Source: Candidatus Peregrinibacteria bacterium
GTDB lineage: Bacteria; Patescibacteriota; Gracilibacteria; UM-FILTER-43-11
Direction of reading: 5' to 3'
DNA length: 20,105 nucleotides
Assembly: GCA_016927155.1 (NCBI GenBank)
Contig: JAFGNE010000090.1
Location: 1-20,105, forward strand
The notes under the pieces were generated by a model, which was not told the origin of the DNA, did no database searches, and saw nothing but the letters and a program-made list of their open reading frames with translations. Position numbers and translations under genes: made by a program. This document shows, piece by piece, positions 1-9,000 of this stretch; position 1 is the stretch's first letter; each line of letters begins with the position of its first letter.

Positions 1-397
1 AGGCGAACCCATGCATATAGCAGGTTTGGGCGCCGGTATCGCAGCAATAATTCCCGGCACCGCATGTATCCATGTCGCCAAAGTCGCTGACGCGGCTGAG
101 GAAAGCGGGATCAGGCGGGGGCGCGTCATAATTGATGTCCCCCCTGGGAATATAAACCTGTTGGCGCGGCCCCAAATGGTAAGTGGAAAAATGTTCCGGC
201 TCAAGGTAATCCGGAGTGCCGTCTTCGTCTGCGTCACGCGTCGAGGGCATGCCTGTGGTGTAATTAAAATGAATGAGGCCGAATTTTTCGCCATATGCCG
301 TGCCATGCACAAAGCTTTCCGCGGAGGCTTCAGGAAAATTCGCCATAAGGGAAGCGAGCAGGGTGGCCAGCAGAAAGAATCGGGTTTTGATTGTCAT
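1..397 (-). CDS. Secreted protein, N-terminal part (cut by window edge)
   Basis: The reading frame is open from ATG at 397 down to the window edge, giving 132 residues with no stop. The N-terminus has a short basic start (MTIKTR), a hydrophobic core (FFLLATLLASLMA) and a likely signal-peptidase site after PEASA. The mature part begins with a segment around FGLIHFNYTTGMPSTRDA and continues DEDGTPDYLE. This resembles the 'HF-x-HY...G...D-x-DG-x-PDYxE' opening of many secreted bacterial proteins, some of them metallopeptidases, and its Asp-rich stretch looks like a calcium-binding loop. Four cysteines follow near the edge (DTCGAGNYCCDTGAQTC). The gene lies 20 bp behind the Cys-repeat gene on the same strand, so co-transcription is likely. 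I see no Shine-Dalgarno sequence. The catalytic or main domain lies outside the window, so no function can be assigned beyond secretion. Confidence 0.75.
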   Translation of the reverse strand, partial: MTIKTRFFLLATLLASLMANFPEASAESFVHGTAYGEKFGLIHFNYTTGMPSTRDADEDGTPDYLEPEHFSTYHLGPRQQVYIPRGDINYDAPPPDPAFLSRVSDFGDMDTCGAGNYCCDTGAQTCYMHGFA

Positions 398-417
398 CGG
401 GTAAAAGTTAAGGGGGG

Positions 418-1404
418 TTACTGGACGCTTTGCAGGCAGAGCGAACGGGTTTCCTCATTCGTGATTTTGCCGCAGAGCGTGGGGTTTTTTTTGGCGACGG
501 CCTGCCTTAAATAAAAACGGTTGATATTGGCCCCCTGCTCATTGACGCATTTGTTTTTGAGGACGGCATCGACGATGGTGTTGCAATAAGTGAGATCTTT
601 CTTTTCCAGGGCGAGGTCGAAATTCGCTTCGTCTTTGCAGGCGATGGCGGCTTCTCCGGAAAATTTATCGCAGCCGGAAAGGATTTCGGTTCCGCTTTTG
701 TATTCCCGCACGGCCTGGCTTTGCGCCTCGGCAATCACTTTTTTGTTCTGGACGATGGTTGCCACACAGCGGTCCTTTGTGGCCGCGTCGCCTATGCGGT
801 CGCAGTTCGCTTCATCAAGGCTGTCCACGCTCGCTTCAAAAAAGTAGCTGTCGCGGCAGTTTTTTCTCAGAGCGGGGTCTTGGATGGCATCACAATCCTG
901 TACGCTGGAAGCTTTTCTGCCCATCAGGGCCAGGAGGGTATCCTTGCAGTTCTGCTTCAAAGCCTCATTGGCGATTTTTTCGCAAAGCGCTATATCCAGC
1001 GTGTCCTTGGCGGAGGCTTGGTAGATTTTGTCATAGCAGTCCTGTTTCATTTTCGGGTCATGCAGTTTTTCGCATTGTTTCTCATCGCCGCCCCTTAAAA
1101 TATCGGCGAAATTGGCGGCGTCAAGGCATTGCTTTTTAAGCGCTTCGTCCCAGGTTATTTTTTCGCAGTCTTCCGCGCTGCCCGAAAGGAGCGCCTGGCT
1201 TAAGGCGGCGTTATCCACTTCTTTTTTTTGTTCCGGCGTCAGCTCGATTTCCACAAACCCCTTGCTGGGCTTCGCGGGTTCAGCGGCTCCTTCGGGCGAT
1301 GGGCCTATGGTTTTGGACCGCAGGTAAAAAAGAAGCCCCAGAAGCAGGGCGATGATGAGAAGAAAAAGGATCCAGACTTTAATCCCTCCTTTTTTTGAAA
1401 GCAT
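418..1404 (-). CDS. Single-pass membrane protein with eight C-x(10-12)-C repeats
   Basis: This is a 328-residue protein of unrecognised family. A short basic N-terminus (MLSKKGGIK) is followed by one membrane span (WILFLLIIALLLGLLFYL) and a Pro/Glu/Lys linker. The rest is built of eight tandem units, each opening C-(E/D)-x-(I/L)-x-(D/N) and closing with a second Cys 10-12 residues later. Examples are CEKIANEALKQNC, CDAIQDPALRKNC and CGKITNEETRSLC. All 16 cysteines fall in these pairs and there are no others. The repeat region is predicted to be helical and extracytoplasmic, where the pairs could form disulfides. I chose ATG at 1404. A TTG at 1452 would add 16 residues but is a weaker start. 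The gene lies between a PilC-N-like gene and a secreted-protein gene on the same strand, which suggests an envelope role. Function is unknown. Confidence 0.8.
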   Translation of the reverse strand: MLSKKGGIKVWILFLLIIALLLGLLFYLRSKTIGPSPEGAAEPAKPSKGFVEIELTPEQKKEVDNAALSQALLSGSAEDCEKITWDEALKKQCLDAANFADILRGGDEKQCEKLHDPKMKQDCYDKIYQASAKDTLDIALCEKIANEALKQNCKDTLLALMGRKASSVQDCDAIQDPALRKNCRDSYFFEASVDSLDEANCDRIGDAATKDRCVATIVQNKKVIAEAQSQAVREYKSGTEILSGCDKFSGEAAIACKDEANFDLALEKKDLTYCNTIVDAVLKNKCVNEQGANINRFYLRQAVAKKNPTLCGKITNEETRSLCLQSVQ

Positions 1405-1475
1405 GATTTTTATTTTAGAGACTAAGGATTTATTCCTGTGAGAATGTACCAAAGGGGCGGGGGGTTGTAAATAAA

Positions 1476-2987
1476 CTAAAAATTGATGACGGCAAGCGCG
1501 TAAAGCCCGAAACCGAAGAAAAAGAGGAAAAGCGAGCCCAGGAGGTTATGGCGGAAATGGCGGTCTTTAATCCGGAGCAGGAAGTGGGCGGCAAGCAGGA
1601 AAAGGGCGATATTAAAAAGGAGGGGGGTCTTGAGGGTTTTCATCACAAATTCGCGCGGGACGCCGAATTCTTTTTCCAAGGCAAAATCCGCCATGAAAAA
1701 ATAGGCGATGTAAAAAGCCATGAGCCATCCGAGGAAACTGTCCGCTTCCTGGAAAAAGAGGGTAAAATCCCATTTGTTTTTTACGGGTTTCTCCGGTTCC
1801 GCGGTTTCCCGTTCCGCTTCAGCCATCACTTCTTTTTCGAGGACGTCTTCCTTGTTTTCTTTTTTGGGTTCTTCCGCGATTTTCGGTTTGGCAGCTTTTG
1901 GTTTTTTGAGCGTTTTCCAGGCTTCCCCGAGTTCCTGTTTGCGCGTTTGCCTCAGGATAGGGTTTGGCGCGGTAAAAAAAGCGTATAATTTTTTAAAAAA
2001 CACGGCGAGAGAGGAGGGGGGTTTGTAGGGTACCTCCGGTTTTGGGCCTCTTTTTTTGAAAAGTTTTCTGATCCAGGTGTCCGGGCCGGGTTCGGGTTTC
2101 TTGGAAAGAGGCCCCTCAGGAACAGGTTCTTTCAGGAGCTTGAGCTTTTTGAGGATTTTTTTAAAAAGGAAACGGATTTTGCTAAGGCCAACCGCCTGCG
2201 CGTGAAAATCAAACTGCCGGCGCACGAGGGCGTTGTCTTTAAGATTATTCACAATCCCTTTATAAGCCGAATCGGCCTCGCCGGCCGTCTCTTTATCCGG
2301 ATGGCTGATAAGCTCATAAAGTTCATTGCACATTTCACTGATGTGCTTTAAGTTGTTGCTGGTGCGTATGCGTTCCAATTCACCAAGCGTTTTTTCGATC
2401 TGCGCCAGAAAAGGCGGCGTGAAACGGTTTTTATGGTTGGCGAGCGCCGTTTTCGTGTTGATGATAAAGTGGTCGATCTCGGCCACGATGTTTTTATCGG
2501 TTTTTTCTTCGGTCTCATCCAGTTCGTCTTTTGTTTTTTCGGGTTTTCCGGTTTCCGCCTTTTCCGCTTTCATGCGGGCGGCGAATTCGGTGATGCGGGA
2601 TGCCATTTGGGCTTTTTCCTGTTCCGAAGCGTCTGAGGGGTAAAGCTCCATGACGCGGAAACGGTATTCCGTGGAAAGGCGAAGGAAAGCGGTGTAGGCG
2701 TTTTTGGAATCGATTGTGCCGTTGATTTCCTTGCCGGCCGTATCTTTGGCCTTAAAGCTGAAAGTGATGATGCCTTCTTTTTTGCGGGTTTCTTCCTCCT
2801 GTTTTTTTTGTTCTTCAAAAACCACCTCGGATATTTCATTGATCGCGAGGATTGAAAAGCCCATTTTATGGAGTTCCGCCTGGGCGCTGTCCAGGGAATC
2901 CGCTTCCATAACACCCGTGAGCTTTTGGTTTTGACTGCTTAAGGCGGTGTAGCTGAATTTAATCATCTCGTTTTTATTTTGGTTCAT
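1476..2987 (-). CDS. Membrane protein with two PilC/GspF N-terminal-like modules
   Basis: A 503-residue protein. Residues ~9-50 (FSYTALSSQNQKLTG, then VMEADSLDSAQAEL and HKMGFSIL) follow the pattern of the small N-terminal module of type II secretion F / PilC platform proteins: Y-x-A, G, (I/M)EA-x-S, A, L, MG. A second, more diverged copy follows at ~73-117 (FSFKAKDTAGKEINGTIDS). The middle is charged, helical and Pro/Lys-rich. The C-terminus has three hydrophobic segments at ~418-436, 456-474 and 482-503. The large T2SSF membrane domain repeats of true PilC/GspF are not visible, so this is not a standard platform protein. ATG at 2987 is the listed start, and an ATG at 2966 right before IKFSYTA is equally possible. 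It heads the three-gene envelope cluster. A link to type IV pilus or competence machinery is inference. Confidence 0.75.
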   Translation of the reverse strand: MNQNKNEMIKFSYTALSSQNQKLTGVMEADSLDSAQAELHKMGFSILAINEISEVVFEEQKKQEEETRKKEGIITFSFKAKDTAGKEINGTIDSKNAYTAFLRLSTEYRFRVMELYPSDASEQEKAQMASRITEFAARMKAEKAETGKPEKTKDELDETEEKTDKNIVAEIDHFIINTKTALANHKNRFTPPFLAQIEKTLGELERIRTSNNLKHISEMCNELYELISHPDKETAGEADSAYKGIVNNLKDNALVRRQFDFHAQAVGLSKIRFLFKKILKKLKLLKEPVPEGPLSKKPEPGPDTWIRKLFKKRGPKPEVPYKPPSSLAVFFKKLYAFFTAPNPILRQTRKQELGEAWKTLKKPKAAKPKIAEEPKKENKEDVLEKEVMAEAERETAEPEKPVKNKWDFTLFFQEADSFLGWLMAFYIAYFFMADFALEKEFGVPREFVMKTLKTPLLFNIALFLLAAHFLLRIKDRHFRHNLLGSLFLFFFGFGLYALAVINF

Positions 2988-3034
2988 CTTACCATAGGTA
3001 AACAGCTAAATCACTTGAAATAACATAAAAATAT

Positions 3035-3063
3035 TTAATAAATACTTCCTTAATATATATAAT
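3035..3063 (+). promoter_or_regulatory. Putative priA promoter giving a leaderless transcript
   Basis: TTAATA (3035-3040, 4/6 to the -35 consensus), a 17-bp spacer and a perfect TATAAT (3058-3063). The expected start of transcription, about 7 bases past the -10 box, falls on the priA ATG at 3070. No Shine-Dalgarno sequence precedes that ATG. The spacer is strongly AT-rich, so TATAAT-like words are easy to find by chance. The divergent minus-strand gene must also start its transcription in this 82-bp gap, but I found no convincing promoter for it. Confidence 0.45.
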
Positions 3064-3069
3064 AAGCGC

Positions 3070-5073
3070 ATGTTTGCGAAAATAATCATATTCAAAAAAG
3101 CAGGGCAGTTCGATGATCCGCTCATTTACGGTGTGCCTCTCCCTATGGAACCGGAGATCAGGAGGGGCAAAAGTGTTGTTGCGCCTCTTGGTTTACGGAA
3201 AATAAAAGGGATGGTTGTCGGCCTTGTCCGGGAATTGCCACCCGATAGAGATCCCGCCAAAATCCGTGAACTCATTTCATTCTGTGAAGAGGGGGATATC
3301 CCGGAGCATTTTGTCCTTCTGGCGGAACGCCTTTCCGGCTATTACCGCACGTCAATGACCCACGCCTTAAGGCTGATGGTGCCTGCGGCGGTTTGGAAAA
3401 GCAAAGCGGAAAAAAAGACGGGAAAGAAAAAGGAAACAACTTATGAAGCCCCTGAATATTCCATTTTCCCGCTGGAGCTTACGCGGAAAAAACTGACGGC
3501 GGACCAGGAAACGGCCCTCCGGCAAATTCGTGATTCGGGAAAACCGGTTTTGCTCCACGGGGTTACCGGTTCCGGAAAAACGGAAGTTTATCTTCACCTT
3601 ATTCTGGATGCCGTACGGGCGGGAAAGCAGGCCATCCTCCTGGTACCTGAAATCGCGCTGACCCCGCAGATGGTGGATTATTTTAAGGAATATTTTGGCG
3701 GCCACATCGCCCTTTTCCATTCCAGAATGACGGAAACAAAACGCGCCGCCGAATGGAGAAAGGCGGGATCGGGTTACGCGCCCCTGATCATCGGTTCCCG
3801 TTCCGCCGTTTTCGCGCCCGTGCCTGACCCGGGCCTTATGATCATTGATGAGGAACACGAGTGGACGTACAAGCAGGAGTCCGCGCCCTACTACGAAACG
3901 GCGCATGTGGCGGAAATGCTCATCAGGCTTACCGGCGCGAAGTTTGTCATGGGGAGCGCCACGCCCCGCATCGAAAGCCTGCAAAAGACGAGAACAGGAG
4001 AGTACTTGTACCTGGGGCTTCCCGAACGCGTTAACAAAAAGGCGATGCCCGGGATTTCCGTCATCGACCTGCGCGATGAATTCAAACAGAAAAATTTTAG
4101 TGTTTTTTCCCGCCGCCTGCAGAATAAGATCAAAGAAAAGCTGGCCGCAAAAGAGCAGGTCATCCTGTTTGTGAACCAGCGGGGTTTTGCGCGGGCAGTC
4201 ACCTGCCGTGATTGCGGTTATACGGAAACCTGTCCCCATTGCGAAGTGGCCCTGAAACTGCATGGCGGCAGGCCGGCGGGGCAAAAACTGCTCTGCCATT
4301 ATTGCGGCTTCACCAAAGAACCCCCTTTGTTATGTCCGAATTGCCGTTCGCCTTACATCAGGCATGTGGGAGTGGGCACCGAGCGCGTGGAAGAGGAGGC
4401 GAAACGGTTATTCCCCGAAGCGCGCACCATCCGTGCCGATAGCGACACGACGGGGAATAAAGAGGGTTTTGAGCCGATATACCGCAAATTCAAGGAGGGG
4501 CAATACGATATCCTGATCGGCACCCAGATGGTGGCCAAAGGGCTGGATTTCCCCAGGGTCAGCCTTATCGGCATTATCCTGGCGGATATCGGGCTTCACA
4601 TCCCCGACTTTCGCAGCCACGAACGCCTGTTTCAGCTCATCACGCAGGTTTCGGGGCGTTGCGGCCGTGCCGAACGTCAGGGGGAAGTTGTTTTGCAAAC
4701 GTACCAGCCGGAACATTTTGCCATTCAAAAAGCTTCCGTTTACGATTACGGTGCGTTTGCCGAAAATGAACTCAAATTCCGTCGTGAGCTTCAGTATCCG
4801 CCTTTTGGCCGCATCATCAAATTCACCGTGGTGGGAAGCGACGCGGAAAAATTGAAGAAGCACATTGAAGTGGAGAAGGAAATTCTTGAAGATATCTTCA
4901 GGGCGAACGGTCTTGATTTTAAAATCGTGAGCGCCCCCGCCCTCATCCCGCGGCTTTCCGGCAGGTATTATTACCATGTGCTTTTGCGCGCGGAAAATCC
5001 CCACCTTATTTTTAATCACTGGAAACCGCCTAAAGGCTGGCGGATTGATGTGGACCCTGTTCATACCGTATGA
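3070..5073 (+). CDS. priA: Primosomal protein N' (PriA replication-restart helicase)
   Basis: PriA recognises stalled forks and D-loops, unwinds 3'-5' and reloads the replicative helicase. The 667-residue product is slightly shorter than E. coli PriA (732). The N-terminal 3'-DNA-binding region is present (DDPLIYGVPLPMEPEIRRGK), followed by Walker A GVTGSGKT at 164-171 and the DEEH box at 260-263. Eight zinc-binding cysteines sit at 379, 382, 388, 391, 409, 412, 422 and 425. The second helicase lobe has GTQMVAKGLDFP and QVSGRCGRAERQGEV, and the end reads DVDP as in the family. All catalytic features look intact. ATG at 3070 has no Shine-Dalgarno sequence and is the natural start because the conserved N-terminal strand begins at once. 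Its stop overlaps the dusB start in ATGA, so the two genes are almost certainly co-transcribed. Confidence 0.97.
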   Translation: MFAKIIIFKKAGQFDDPLIYGVPLPMEPEIRRGKSVVAPLGLRKIKGMVVGLVRELPPDRDPAKIRELISFCEEGDIPEHFVLLAERLSGYYRTSMTHALRLMVPAAVWKSKAEKKTGKKKETTYEAPEYSIFPLELTRKKLTADQETALRQIRDSGKPVLLHGVTGSGKTEVYLHLILDAVRAGKQAILLVPEIALTPQMVDYFKEYFGGHIALFHSRMTETKRAAEWRKAGSGYAPLIIGSRSAVFAPVPDPGLMIIDEEHEWTYKQESAPYYETAHVAEMLIRLTGAKFVMGSATPRIESLQKTRTGEYLYLGLPERVNKKAMPGISVIDLRDEFKQKNFSVFSRRLQNKIKEKLAAKEQVILFVNQRGFARAVTCRDCGYTETCPHCEVALKLHGGRPAGQKLLCHYCGFTKEPPLLCPNCRSPYIRHVGVGTERVEEEAKRLFPEARTIRADSDTTGNKEGFEPIYRKFKEGQYDILIGTQMVAKGLDFPRVSLIGIILADIGLHIPDFRSHERLFQLITQVSGRCGRAERQGEVVLQTYQPEHFAIQKASVYDYGAFAENELKFRRELQYPPFGRIIKFTVVGSDAEKLKKHIEVEKEILEDIFRANGLDFKIVSAPALIPRLSGRYYYHVLLRAENPHLIFNHWKPPKGWRIDVDPVHTV

Positions 5074-6041
5074 AACAATTCAACTGGAAAAACATAAAGA
5101 AGCCGTATCTCATGCTGGCGCCGATGGCGGGCTATACCGATTCCGCGTTTCGCCAGGTTATTAAAGAGATCACGCCGCCTGTGATCTGCGTGACGGAACT
5201 GCTGAGTGCCGACGGGATCGCGTACGGCTCCAAAAAAACATTTTCAATGCTGAAATTCAAAGGGTCGGAACGGCCGCAGGTCCTTCAGCTTTTCGGCAAA
5301 AGGCTGGAACAGTTTGAGCGCGCCGTAAAAGTGGCGGAAGACCTGGGGTTCGACGGCGTGGATATCAACATGGGATGCCCCGCGCGCAAAGTTATAAATT
5401 CCATGCACGGTTCCGCGCTTATCAAAACGCCCGAACTTGCCTTTAAAATCGTGGAAACCTGCGCCAAAAATACCAGGCTTCCCGTTTCAGTAAAAACGCG
5501 TTTGGGCTGGGAGGATGGCTCCACTCTTGAGGATTTTTGTCTTGGTCTGCAGAATGCCGGCGCCCAGATGATTACCATCCACGGCAGGACGGCCAGGCAG
5601 AGGTTTGAAGGCGCGGCCGACTGGGAACCTATATATAAGGTAAAGGAAAAACTGGAAATTCCCGTGACGGGCAACGGCGATATCCGATCAGCCGAAGATG
5701 CTGTCGCAAAATTAGGGAACCTGGACGGCATCATGGTGGGCCGCGCGCTTTTCGGCAACCCATGGCTGATGGGCGAAATTGCCGTGGCGCTTGGAATTTG
5801 CAAAGCAAAAGACCTTCAGCCGCGGCCAAAGGATTTCGCGGAGCTTAAAGAATTCATACTGCACCATCTTTCGTTTAGCGTTGAAATGCTGGGATCGAAA
5901 AAGGGGATTCTGGATATGCGGAAAACCATGGCCGCCTACATCAAAGGCCTGCCGGGCGCCGCCACTCTCCGCTCCGAATTGGTGCGCGCGGAAAGAGAGG
6001 AAGAGGCGCGCGCCATACTGGATTCTTTTACTTTGCCATAA
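5070..6041 (+). CDS. dusB: tRNA-dihydrouridine synthase, DusB/NifR3 type
   Basis: An FMN enzyme that reduces uridines to dihydrouridine in tRNA using NADPH. The 323-residue TIM-barrel protein shows the family opening MLAPMAGYTDSAFRQ. The catalytic-loop motif NMGCPARK carries Cys103, the likely proton donor. VKTRLGW follows, then the HGRTARQRFEG motif with His171 and the flavin-phosphate region GNGDIRSAEDA / GIMVGRALFGNPW. The C-terminal helical RNA-binding domain ends near LPGAATLRSEL. It starts inside the priA stop codon (ATGA), which points to translational coupling, and has no Shine-Dalgarno sequence of its own. Its 3' end overlaps the convergent giant gene by 14 bp. DusB is the best subfamily match by motif, but the exact tRNA position modified cannot be read from sequence. 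Confidence 0.95.
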   Translation: MKQFNWKNIKKPYLMLAPMAGYTDSAFRQVIKEITPPVICVTELLSADGIAYGSKKTFSMLKFKGSERPQVLQLFGKRLEQFERAVKVAEDLGFDGVDINMGCPARKVINSMHGSALIKTPELAFKIVETCAKNTRLPVSVKTRLGWEDGSTLEDFCLGLQNAGAQMITIHGRTARQRFEGAADWEPIYKVKEKLEIPVTGNGDIRSAEDAVAKLGNLDGIMVGRALFGNPWLMGEIAVALGICKAKDLQPRPKDFAELKEFILHHLSFSVEMLGSKKGILDMRKTMAAYIKGLPGAATLRSELVRAEREEEARAILDSFTLP

Positions 6042-9000
6042 AAACCTCTTGCGCCGTCTGCCGCACGAACGCTTCGCCCTTTTTGGAAACAATAGCCTTT
6101 ACGATGGCGTCCATCTGGTTGAAGATCTCATCGAGTTCTTCCCTGTTCCGGAGTGTGGGGAGCACATCGCTAAGTTCGGCCGCGTAATTGGCTTCCAGGT
6201 GGGCCATGATCGCCTTGAAATGGTCTTTCGGGTCTTTGTAATCCCGGTTGTTCCGTATAAGCGGAAAGAAAACGCCGTCAAGCCGGTCCGCGAATTCGCG
6301 GTTTTTGCCGATGAACTGCCGGGTGGTCCATTCGCCATGGTCTGCCATTCCCGCTTCGCGCGGGGTGGAGGAAAGCATGGTGGGGGTATAGCGGGACATG
6401 GTCTTGTCCGAGTGGAAGGCCACGTTTTCCCCGATGCCGTCCATCATGGCGAAGAAACCGACCTGCCTGGCGAATCCGGCGGCTCCGGCCCTGTCGAAAT
6501 TCCGCGTGTTTTCCTGGAACCAGTTCAGCGTGCCCACTGTCGCGTTTTCAACGGCGGTGTCCTGCACGTCCTGCGCCCCCGACCGGCCCGAGAGGAAGCG
6601 TTTGGCGGTATTGGCGTCGCCCATGGAGGCGATGGCGCGGCCCCAGTCATGGTCCCATTTCCGTTCGCTCACCGCCTTCCTCACGCGCTGGATGGTCATG
6701 GGGTCGTTCTGGATGACCGTCCAGTAAAAATTCTTGAACTTTTCGCCCATCTTGCATGCCTCATAGTCTTCCTTGAAATATTCTTCGCACCAGTGCAGAT
6801 AATCGTGTTGGCTTAAAGGCGGCTGTTTGTTGTAGATCCATTGCGTGGCGGGGTAGCTGTTAAGGTGCCGGTCCAGCGCCATGCCGCGTTCCGGCGAGAG
6901 CAACCCTCTGGCCTGGCCGGCCATCAGGTGGAACATGACGATTTCCGGTTCCGATTTTCCCTTTTCGATGGAATACACCATGCAGGCTTCGTATTCCTGC
7001 GGGTCAACTTGCTTCCCCGCTTTATGTTCCGCCAGGAGCTGGTCCAGTCTTGCCGTGATCTGATCCTGGATATTATCCAGCGGTTCCATGTATTTTTTAA
7101 CGCCGGATTCATACCCGCTTTCGTTCTCCCTTTGCAGGCTCAGGTATTCATCGTAATCCCATATGGCGCCCATGGCCTTGTGGAGTTTTTGCTTTAAGAG
7201 CGAAGGATTGTGGTGGAGGATGGGATCGCCGGGGGTGAGGTGGGCGGAATCCTGCAACTTGTTGAGCACTTCCCAAAGCCCCTCGCGGTGCCATTCGATC
7301 CTGCCTTTCTGGGCCAGGATCCTTAAAATGGCCTTAAGCTGGTCCGCGGAGGGGTCGGGGCTTTTCGCCAGTTTATCTATTTCATCCAGCAGCTGCCACG
7401 CGTCGAGGTTTTCATAGCGCTCTTTCCATTCGTTCACTTCCGCCTGTTCGGCCTTAAGCTGCCGGGCCCTGGCTTCGCGACCCAGGTCGGTATCGCCGAA
7501 AAGGGCCATGCCAAGGCGCGCCGCGTGATCCGCCCTTTTCCTTTCGTAGCGGCGTTTGAAGAATTCGTACACGTCGATCGCCGTCTGCACAATGTCGCTG
7601 ATCGCGAAAAAATGGGTGTTGTTCCAAAGCGAGCGCAGGGGGTTGATGACCGTGTTCGGCGCCTCGTTGCTCACTTTTCCCAGGGCCGTCGCGACTTTTT
7701 TAAGGTCATCCTCCACCATTTTAATCCGGTCTTTGACGATGGAGGCAATAAGGCCGCTGCGTTTTTGGCCAAGCAAATGGTTCATCTCCGCCGTTTCACT
7801 GTTGAATTTGGCCATGGCGGCCAAAAGCGCCGAAGCCCCCGGGATATCCCCGGTGAATTCAGACTCGGCATGTTCTTTGATGGATTGGCCGAGCATCTTG
7901 ATTTTAACCTCATTTTCTCTGGCTGACCCCTCGATGCTTTCATCGGCCTCGTTTTCCTGTTTTTCCGCGGTTTCGGCCATGGCCGCCCCATCGTCGGCCT
8001 CTTCCGCGCCAAGGACCCTTTCCTCCGCTTTGTATTGTTCATATTTTCCGGCGGTCGCCGCGGCGCCGATACCCGCGCCGAAAAGGAGGTTATTGAGTTC
8101 GGCTTTCGCTTTTTCGGCGGGGCCCATGCCCCCCGTAATCGGCCTATGCGCGTTGCCCAAATCCTCCTGCATCGCGTAAAGTTCGCTTCCTATATCCTCA
8201 TCTTCCCAATGACCGTCTTCCCGGGGGGATTTTTTATCGGGAAAAGCGGCCAGGAACGCGGCGCGGATCTTTTGCCAGTGCGCGGGATCTTCCGTCATTT
8301 TTTCCATCACCGCCTTGCGCGTGTCGGCGTGTTTCTCGAATTCCAGGTGCAGGAGCTCATGGATGACCTGTTTGCGGATTTTATCGGAGTTTTCAGGTTT
8401 TTCGAGGGCGCCGGCATCGATGATGACCTGCCATTCGTCGCCCTTCTGGCGCAGGACCATGAATCCGCCGGTATGCCGCTTTTTCTTTTTTGCGGCGTCC
8501 GTCCCTCCGAAAAGCTTCCGGAATTGATCCGGAGGCATCAGGAGGAGATGTTCCTTGCCAAGCTTGTCGTTAAGGATTTTAAGGATGCCGCTGATATCCG
8601 AAGTGCCGCGCACAGCCCCGATCGTCTCGTGGGCGAGTTTCGCGGTTTCATTGTCCGGCTTCAGCGTTTCGGCCATGATTCCGTTCATGCCGGCCAGGGG
8701 GCCGAGTTTTCGTTTTACGGTCGCGATCTCATCGCGCACGGCCTGCAGTTCTTCCGGTTCCGTCCCCCCGCTTTCCAGGCGTTTTTTAAGTTCGGCGATC
8801 CGTTCCCGCAATAAGCCTCCGTCTTTCAGGGCTTCCAGCGCGGCCCGTTTTTTTTGAAAAATGGCGGAATCCCCGCTTTTGTCGGCTTTGGTTTCCGCGT
8901 AAGGCGAGGTGCCGTTTTTGACGGCTTCCAGGCGCTTTTTTTCCTCTTCCTCAATGGCCGCGATAAGCCCGCTGATGTTTTCCGGGCGGACGGCCCGCAG

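Noticed and set aside
3367..4299. 310-codon minus-strand frame opposite priA
   Set aside because: It is antisense to the helicase and zinc-binding domains of PriA and shows no recognisable motif.
5779..6816. 345-codon plus-strand frame across the dusB end and the giant gene
   Set aside because: It overlaps two well-supported genes in other frames, has no family features, and its composition is typical of antisense reading of GC-rich codons.
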